Source: Nageia nagi
Taxonomy: Eukaryota > Pinophyta
NCBI GenBank assembly: GCA_050084985.1
Contig: JBITNC010000001.1
Span: 204,662,001-204,726,000, forward strand
DNA: 64,000 bases
Direction: 5' to 3'
The position numbers were made by a program, and so were the translations under genes. The notes beneath the pieces are model-generated. The model made no database searches. It saw only the letters and a list, made by a program, of their open reading frames with translations, and was not told the origin of the DNA. Positions 38,901-47,900 of the stretch are shown here, piece after piece. Position 1 is the first letter of the stretch. Each line of letters begins with the position of its first letter.

Positions 38901-41900
38901 GGAAAAGATATGGGGACGATTATACATTGGAAAATTCAGAAGAGTTCCATGATTCCACTGCCCGGCCTGGGGACTACATAAAATCATGGCTATATGAAGA
39001 TTATCTAAACATCCAAGGCCATAGATTGGTCAGCGCCCGTAGGGGTGAATTCCTGCCTATTGTGGCCAAGTTGATCACTTTGTTGTCCATAGTCACAGGT
39101 TGAGAGAATGACTCTAAATATAGGAAGGAGTTTACTGGATTCATTGCAGTAATCAGCTCAAGGAGAGCTATCATATGGAGTAGGGTGATCAGTGATGCCC
39201 TGCATCACCAACTAGCTTACTTTGGCTCTTCGAGAAGATTTTATATGAACTCCTATCTTGTGTATTTGTTGTTGCATGGCAAGCTCAGAACCAAAGAGCT
39301 TGCGAATGAAAGGTATTTGGGTAAGAAAGGCATTCCTGTGTGGCAGGTTTACCCAAAGTGGTGGTATCACAACAAGTTCCAGCATTTCTATGAGAGAAAT
39401 GATCAGTGGGAGTAGTCCATCTATAAATACATCAAAGGGGAATCAATTGTTAAGAGGATTTCTGATGATGCCATTCAAGCCATCAATGCATATGCAGATT
39501 TCTATCTGCAATATATTGATCATACATCCATCAGAGTTTATGGTTCCGAAGAGCAACCCCTACTGCTGCCCAAATATATTAGTGACAGACTCATTCTCAT
39601 GGAGTTTGCTAGATAGTTGTTGTTTTTGAAGGAACGAGTATGGAGAAAGAAGAATGCAACTATCAACTTGCCCATCTCCATCGCAAATTATGTTTGTTAG
39701 ACGTGGGTTGAGGCCAGCAATATGAAAAAGGAGCTGCAACAGTACATCTTCTTCAAGGAGATTACAGCTAGAAATTATGATCCTAGAGGTGTGATTGCTC
39801 ATTTCTACAACATTCCAGAAACCAATCACTTTTCAGCACAAATCTTTAGGGAATGTGGAGAAGTATAAAATGTGTAGAGTGAGAAGGAGATTACAAGAAT
39901 AGATGCTCTTTTAAGAAAGAATAAGACCCGCCTCTAGGCATAAAGGCCACATCAAAAACCACACACTATCAAAGCATGATCTAAAGAGGTCCCACTCAGG
40001 ATCAAGACATCTACTCCTTCCACTAGTCCCGCACAAGACAGAGTGCCCTTGCTTCCTATTGGCAAAAGACAAGGAGCTCCAAGGGAGCACACCCCAGGCC
40101 CTAGCAAACGTAGTGTAGTGATGGCCGATTTGAGAGATGTTGGCTACCGCACTGTCCCCTTGAGCATGCTAGAGGAGGCCTGTGCCAATGATTCACCCAA
40201 GGAAAAGTTCCCTCGCCGCAACCAAGTTCCAATTCTTCTAAGCATTCCACTTCTTCTTTCGATGCAAAAACTGATGAGGAACTCGTCCGTACAGTAGAAG
40301 ACTCTGACGAAGAGACAAAGAGCCAGAGGAGTGATGAAGAGAGCCATGGTGAAGAAGAGGAAGAAGAAAGAATATGATGATGATGATGATGACAACGCTG
40401 CTGATGAACAGTACCCCGAGCAAGACAACGTAGTTGCAGGTGCTTCTGCACCTGATGAGACGAAAATTAAAACTCTCCAAGATAATGATGAGATTGTGGA
40501 TGTTGGGACCTATGATGATGAGGTCCGAGTTGTTGGAGTAAAGTGTGCCAAAGAGGTGGGTGCCTCCAAACTATCTCCTGCCGAGCATACAAAGAGGTCA
40601 CCCTCGTCTTCCCAGAAGCCCTCCAGGAAGAGGACCAACCCTGAGAGATCCCCTCAACCACGAAAGAAAGGCATGTCAATTGGTGGCGATGGCAAACACG
40701 AAGATGATGAAGGGGAGACTGAAAAGCAAAAAAATAAGAGAAAGCAAGACGAACACCCAGGCAAGGATGTTGCCCTTGTTCGGACTACTCCGACCAAAGA
40801 GGTCAAGAACATCAGCAAAGGTCAATTGTTGGTGCAGAGGCTCCCTCCTTACCCAGCAACCGAACATTCGAACCTTGACCTGGATGCCTACCTTAGAGGC
40901 CTCAGCACGAGTACGGCTCATGATGAGGAGATAGACCAGGACCTGCGTTCTAAGGATGAAGAAGAGGAGCTCTCCGATGGTGAGAAGATTAGAAGAGTAT
41001 ATACATTTGTTTCCACCTCCCGAAAGGAGATCTCCATTAGTCATTGCTATTCAAAGGAGAAGCATCCTCAAAGGGCAGAAGATTGTGTGATTGAGATGTT
41101 TACGATGCCTATAAAGTTGGGATTGACGGCCCACAAGAACATATATACTTAGAATGTTGCAGTCATGGAATAGGAGAGCTATGAAGCCAAAAAAGAGGTG
41201 AAGAGATTGAAGAAGAAAATCATGGCCAGCAAGAAAACCATCAAGGAGTTCCAGAACATCAATACCAGCCCTCTTGATCTAAAGAAGCAGACCTTGTTCC
41301 AGGAAGGATGGGAGTTGATGAAGGAGGAGTTGAAGAAGGAGATGATGGAGACCATTGAGAAGTTATCTTCTCAAATCTACAGCCTCCTCAAAGAAGATGT
41401 TGAAATCTAGGAGCTCAAGTCCCAAATCACAGCACACCTCGAGAAGTTGTGCTGAAATCTAGGAGCTCAAGTCCCAAACATTAGTAACTCCCTAACGTCA
41501 CCTACTTACAGCAAAGTTTGCCGACTGGCTCGAGAAATTGGTCTACTTCAATGAATTTACTTACCATCACGACTGGTTGAAGCATGCACTTGAAAAGTGC
41601 AATGCAGTTTTGAAACTCAGAATCCCCTTGAAGAAGCAAGTCGAAGAGCAAATGAGCACATATGTCTACCAGCTCAGGTTCTAGAGGGAGAATAACAGCG
41701 TGAGGAAAAAGGAGGCAGTATTGGCAAAGGCCCAGAATTTGATCCAAAAGCATCTAGACGTCGATGACCTCAGTTTGTTGAAGGCAGGGCATCCCATCAT
41801 CCATGAGAGACAGATGGTCATCTAGAGATACCAAATGCAAGCTACATCCATACAAATCGGGGACTATTTTTGATAGAACAATAGCATTGTTGGCATGATC

Positions 41901-44900
41901 TCCAAGGGTGTACGGAAAACCATGGCATTTTTAGAGGAGACCATTAAGTCGTACGGTCTCACCAGCAAGGAGTGGAACTCCGTCGATACCGAATCATATT
42001 TGGCCTATTGAAATGTATAATGCATTATTGTAAAGGTTTGTATTAAATCTTCTATGTAAGTTCACTAATACTTAAGGGTATCATTTGATACCTTAAGTAT
42101 TTAAGTGAATATGATAATGTAACTTGTCCTACACTCCATGTCATGAGCATGCCCCTTGGGTAAAAGGATGTGCATGTCATGCTTTTGTACATTGGATAAA
42201 AGGGTGATCCAAAGAGGGATTTTAGCCTATAAATAAAAAGCTCCTTTTTTGTGATTACACACCAATTGTGGAGTAAAGTTATGCCATAGGATAGTGGTTA
42301 GGAGAAAAGAGTAGGAGGATTGTAAAAGATTCATGTTTGTGAATGAAGTGAGATCTAGTTAGTGGATGTACTCCTAGTTGGAGGAACCACTTACATCGTG
42401 TGTCACTTTGTGAGATTGTCTTATTTGTGAGTTTGTTAGATGTGTATTGTGAGCTTTCATGTGATCTTGGGTGTTTAGGAATTATCTTGTTAGTGTTAAT
42501 TCCTTCATGGCCTAGATCCAATCCACTCACAAATTCTGTTTGCGATAATCTTTGTTTTGTTTAATGCATATCGATGATGGTGGTTGTTGTTTGTCATACT
42601 TTATTTACTTGATTTGATTGGTGTAGGGTTGAGGTTTTGCTCCCGCCAGATCAAATCCGTCAGACTCATTTATGACTATGACCGATGCAGGGATGAGGTT
42701 TTGCTCCCTCCGGTTTAACTGTCAGACATTTATTGCATATTTGATCTGCTTTTGCGTAGTTTAGAGGTAGATTAAATGCATTTTGGTAGTGGCATTTATA
42801 TTTTGTTAGTTTTTAAATGCCACTTGCATCGTTTTATGTGAACAATTTGATTTTGTATTGGTATGTGTGTTGCATGTGTGCACACCATATCGGATTTGAT
42901 GCCTTTAGGGCAACACTTCTAGTGGCCTATTTATACCCGATTAAGGCCATTTAGAAAGGGATTTTTGCATTTGGATGCACGTAATAGAATCTTTGCATAT
43001 TGACGATTATTACATTTTGGAATGTCTGTAACAAGTTTTTGCATATGTAAGGAATTTTGAGACTATTGCACCTGCTATAATTGAGGATTTCTACATTTTG
43101 AATGTGTAACAAGATTTTTACATATGTTTGGGTTGTTGCATACGTAAGGCTTTGCATTTGTAAAAACTGAGGACTTATGCATTTGTAAAGCTGAAAAATA
43201 CAACATATGTGTCATTTCTGCATATTATTGCCTATCTGTAAAGGTTTTGCATATACGTGAATTTGCATCCGAAAGATTTCAGCATTCCATTGCATAGAGG
43301 TTTGTTGCATAAGGGATTCTATGCATATTATGTCATTTAATATCATCATGAATGGATTTCTTTCAAGAATAAGGTTATAAAGTAAATACTGTGAAGATTG
43401 TCATTTGTGGGATCATGTATGTCTGAATAGTTTTCCTTTTGAAGCTGCATATTGAATATTTGTTGAAGTGGTTTAAGCTATTCATTGCATGGTTTGCACA
43501 AAAGTGAATGTATGTTGAGGAGTATAGCTTGTCTCTATATCATTCAGTTAGGCTTATGTATTCACGCCCTCAATTCATTTACCGTTGTTCCACCTAATCT
43601 CGCACCAAAACCCTACAACTTCCTGCTCTCGTCTGGTAGCAATTTGAGCGCATATTGCTATTTGTTTCCCGGCTTGATAGTGAATACACTTCCATTAATA
43701 AATCCGAAGATGACCTACCAAGACACTGCATCATCGATGATATCTTCATAAGTTCATCGTTCTTTATATTCCTATGCATTTATCCCTACATTTGTGATCT
43801 TTCTTTGCTTTCGTTCACGTTTGCAATCTTTCCTCATTGTGGAAAACGAACTCCAGTGGTGTATTTCCCTTGTATGCGGTTAACAACATGCATCTCTGAC
43901 CATTGTGCCCTAGAACATATTCCATGTGAGCGCTTGGGGTAACCAGTCCTTTCAAGAGGAAAAAAATAACATTATTTCCTCCAAGTCTTGTGCATATTTT
44001 GGGCGAGAAAAGAAAAACATACCAACAATATCAAGGATGAAGAAGAATATTTTCTTGACCTTGTCTCACTCAAGCAACAGGGATCCCTAGATTCATATTT
44101 CATAGACTTTCAGTAGAAGAGCATTTTGGTTACTCACATTTCGCCAAGGGAGGCTAATTCATTCTTCTTGGAAGGTTTGAAGGAACCATTGAGAAGCCTT
44201 GTCAAAGGATGTTTGCCACCATCATTGAGCTTGGCCATCCAAAAGGTTTATGCATTGGAAAAGGCCTCTAAGCATGAAACGATTGCACCTAGGGAGCATG
44301 GATGTCCATCTAACAGGAAGAAGGGCGAACACAAGGGCCTCAAATGGCCAGATCTGAGAGAAGAGATGCTAGATTTGAAAAAGAAAGGTGAAAGGAAGGT
44401 AACTCTAAGGAATAAACCCACGTTGGGGAGGATGGAGGAAATCCCTCAATTTGTGATAGCCAAAAAGATGGAAAAGATAGTGAGGCAAGGAGATCTTGAA
44501 TAGGGAGCTACGTTTATCATGGCCAAGGGAAAGCCAACAAACTATGATGAAGGGGAGCAACATCCCAAAGAGATCCAAGCCATTCTTGAACATTATGGTA
44601 GTGTTTTTGGAGAAATCCCAAAGGGTATGCCACCGAAGAGGGGATTTGACCACATTATTGAGTTGGAGCCTGGATCCCAACATATGATGATCACCCCCTA
44701 TAGACACCCACGCATCTATAAGGATTAGATTGAGAAGACCATCAAAGAATTCTTGGAGATGGGGATCATTCGTTCTAGTTCTAGCTCTTTTGCTTCATCG
44801 GTTGTGCTTTGTGGATGTACATTGACTATAGGGTACTCGACAAGAAAACAATCAAGAACAAGTATCCCATTTCTAGGGTTGATGAGCTCCATGGAGCCAA

Positions 44901-47900
44901 GAATTTCTCTAATATAGATCTAAGATCTGGTTACCATCAAATCCATATGAGGGAGGAGGACATCCATAAGACAGTTTTCCGTTGTCATTATGGCCACTTT
45001 GAGTTTTTAGTCCTGCAATTTGGATTAACTAACGCCCCAACCACATTCCTATCAGCCATGAACGAGGCCTTCAGGGAGCAACTGCACAAGTATGTCTTGG
45101 TATTCTTTGACAGCATACTCATCTATAGTTCATGGGAGGAGCACTTGGTACACTTAGATGCAGTTTTGGAGATCTTAAAGCAATAGCAATTTTATGCCAA
45201 GAAATCCAAGCGTGAGTTTGGCATGACAGAGATCCTATACCTTGGGCATGTGATCAGCCATGAGGGAGTACATGTGGATGAGCAAAAGATCCAAGCCATT
45301 CAAGAATAGCCCACACCCACCACACTCACGCATTTGAGGGGATTTTTGGGCTTGTGCAATTACTACATGAGGTTCATTTAAGGGTTTTCACATTTGGCTG
45401 CCCTTTGACACAACTCACCAAGAAAGAAGCATTCCTTTGGAGTGAGGAGGCCCAAGGAGCTTTTGAGGAGCTCAAAAGAGTAATGTGCACTTGTCCCTGT
45501 TTAGCGATTCCTGATTTTTCTATTCCATTTACTGTTGAGTTTGATGCATCCAAATATGGAATAGGGGTTGTCCTTACGTAAAAAGGGAAGTCAATTGCCT
45601 TCGAAAGCAAAAAATTCACCTCCATGGAGCAAACTTTCAGCATTATTGAAAAGGAAATGTTGGCCATCATGCATGCGTTGGCAAGATTTAAGCAATACCT
45701 AGGGTGTGGAGGTTTTGTGGTTAAATTTGACCACAATAGCTTGAGGTATTTCTTTGGGAAAACAAATGTGAGTGAGAAACAACAAAAGTGGGTGAGTAAA
45801 TTGCAATCCTACGATTTTGAGATAGAGTACATCAAGGGCAAGAAAAATACAATTGTTAATGCCCTCTCATGCAACCCTTCTTTTTATTCTATTTCTATCA
45901 TCACTGTTGATTGGAGAATGACGATTGTGGCTGAGTACGTGAAGGATGAGTTTGCTACCAACGTCATTGAGGGGCACATTAAGAATGAGAATTTCAAGGT
46001 GAAGGATAGGTTGATTCTTTACAAGGAAAGGATCTTTCTTGTACCAAGATCCAAGGTGAAAGTGAAAATCCTCACTATCATGCATGACGCACCACTAGCT
46101 GGGCATCCAGGGCTCCTCAAAATGTAAAAATCTGTTAGGAAGAGGTTTTCATGGAAAGGTCTCAAGGAGGATGTCTACAAGCATGTGAAGGAGTATGTCA
46201 AGTGCCAAGAGAACAAAACTAAAAATGTGTTTCCTCCAGGTTTGTTGCAGCCTTTAACCATCCTTGTACAAAAATCGGAAAGTATCTCCATGGATTTCAT
46301 CAAAGATTTGCCCAGATATCAAGGTAAAGACTATCTTTTAGAAGTTGATAGATTGACAAAATATGTACACTTCTTTGCTATTACCATGGCATATACAGCC
46401 ATTACAAGTGGCTGAACTTTTCTTCAAAAAAGTTTTTAGTTTGCATGGACTGCCAAAACAAATTGTGAGTGACAGGGACAATAAGTTCATGAGCATATTT
46501 TGGCAAGAGCTTTTTAAGCTAAGTGGTACAAATCTATCTCCAAGTACTAGTTATCATCTCCAAACTGATGGGCAAACAGAAATAGTAAGGATACCTAAGG
46601 CACTATGTAACAGAGCAGAAATTAGCATGTGTGAAATGGCTTCATCTTGGGGAGTATTGCTGCAACTCCACATACCATACTTCCATCCAAATGTCTCCTT
46701 TCTTTGCGTTGTATGGTTATGAGGCCTCAAATTTTGTGGATATGATTTTTGGGGAAGGAAGGGCCCCAAAAGCTAAAGCGTATTTGCAAGATAGTCAAGA
46801 CATTTTGAGAGCTCTCAAGGAAAATATACAGGTAGCCCAAAACCGTCAAAAATGGTTTGCTGATCAAAACAGGACTGAACGCATTTTTGAGGTTGGGGAC
46901 ATGGTATACTTAAGATTGCAGAGTTTAAGCAATCCACGTTGAGGGGGAAAGGAGCAGGGAAGCCAAAACCATGCTTCTATGGGCCTTACAAGATCCTACA
47001 CAAGGTGGGAGAGGAGGCCTACGAATTGAATTTGCCAGTTGGAAGCAAGATCCACAACACATTTCATGTCTCATGCTTGAAGAAGGCTATGGGAAGATCT
47101 ATCTTTCCCTCACCAGATTTACCATCAAGAAAGGAAGTTAATCCTTGTTCTTGAGCGCATATTGGACACCAATGAGAGGAAATTAAGATCCAGGACGGTC
47201 AAAGAGCACTTGGTCAAATGGAGTGACTTTCCAGATGAGGATGCTACTTGGGAAGGATCAGAAATTCTCTCACACCCAGCTTTGAATTGCTTGGGAACAA
47301 GGAAAACGGGAAGGGAGGGTTTGTCATGTGCCTTTTTTCAAGCTATGCCTTTTGACTTTAGCGATGACCCAAGGGGTCCACCTAGAGCTTAACGTCACCC
47401 CTTAGGGGACGTCCAAGCATATGATAAATGTAATTTAGGGGTGAATTTGGTAGATAGGAGCATTTATTGATAGTTTCACATGTATTTAGGCATCTTTGTA
47501 ACCAAGCAAAAGAAATTTGTGGGTCCTAGAGACCAATTTATGAGCCCAATGTGGGATGTCTCCCTCCTTGGATAGATAATAAGCTCTCAATAATGTTATG
47601 ATTAATTGTTGAGATCCCAAGATTGATTATGTACATCCAAAGATAGATCGAGACACTAGAACATTGGCACCAAGCACTTGATGACTTTTAGGTGAGATCT
47701 AGATGTCAAGGTGAGGCATCCAACTACTTATAGACCCAGCGCAAGGTTGAGAGAGAGCTTATGATGATTTCTGATATTGTTCTTTGACATTTCGAAGTTG
47801 GTGTGAGCCATCTCTTGGGCCTCTTGTTGGAAAAAAACCTAGCAAGAGAGGAATCTAGTGGGACGCAACCCTTGCCAAGTTTAGGAGCATTACTTCTATC

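Larger units (their letters stand above)
36559..43994 (+). mobile_element. P2 unit: nested 7.4-kb repeat unit carrying an unknown ORF
   Basis: The left end TGTGCCTGCACAACACCCCCC with a CCCCAAAATTCT...ATTTTGAGG hairpin matches the starts at 26225, 55439 and 63649(-). The right end holds GGGGTAACCAGTCCTTTCAAGAGG, like the terminal part of the solo LTR at 55439-56925 and of the minus-strand unit near 59770. Inside are a hairpin array (36738-38183), three TATA modules, the P2 ORF and a further TATA box (42238). Because gag resumes on its right, the unit appears to be one insertion, perhaps a giant solo LTR with an ORF inside. No clean target duplication was found (TCTAT left, TATTT right), and the right end may lie some bases away. 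Confidence 0.6.

Noticed and set aside
40101-40480. Minus-strand Ser/His-rich frames
   Set aside because: They are the complement of the acidic GAT/GAG-rich part of P2.
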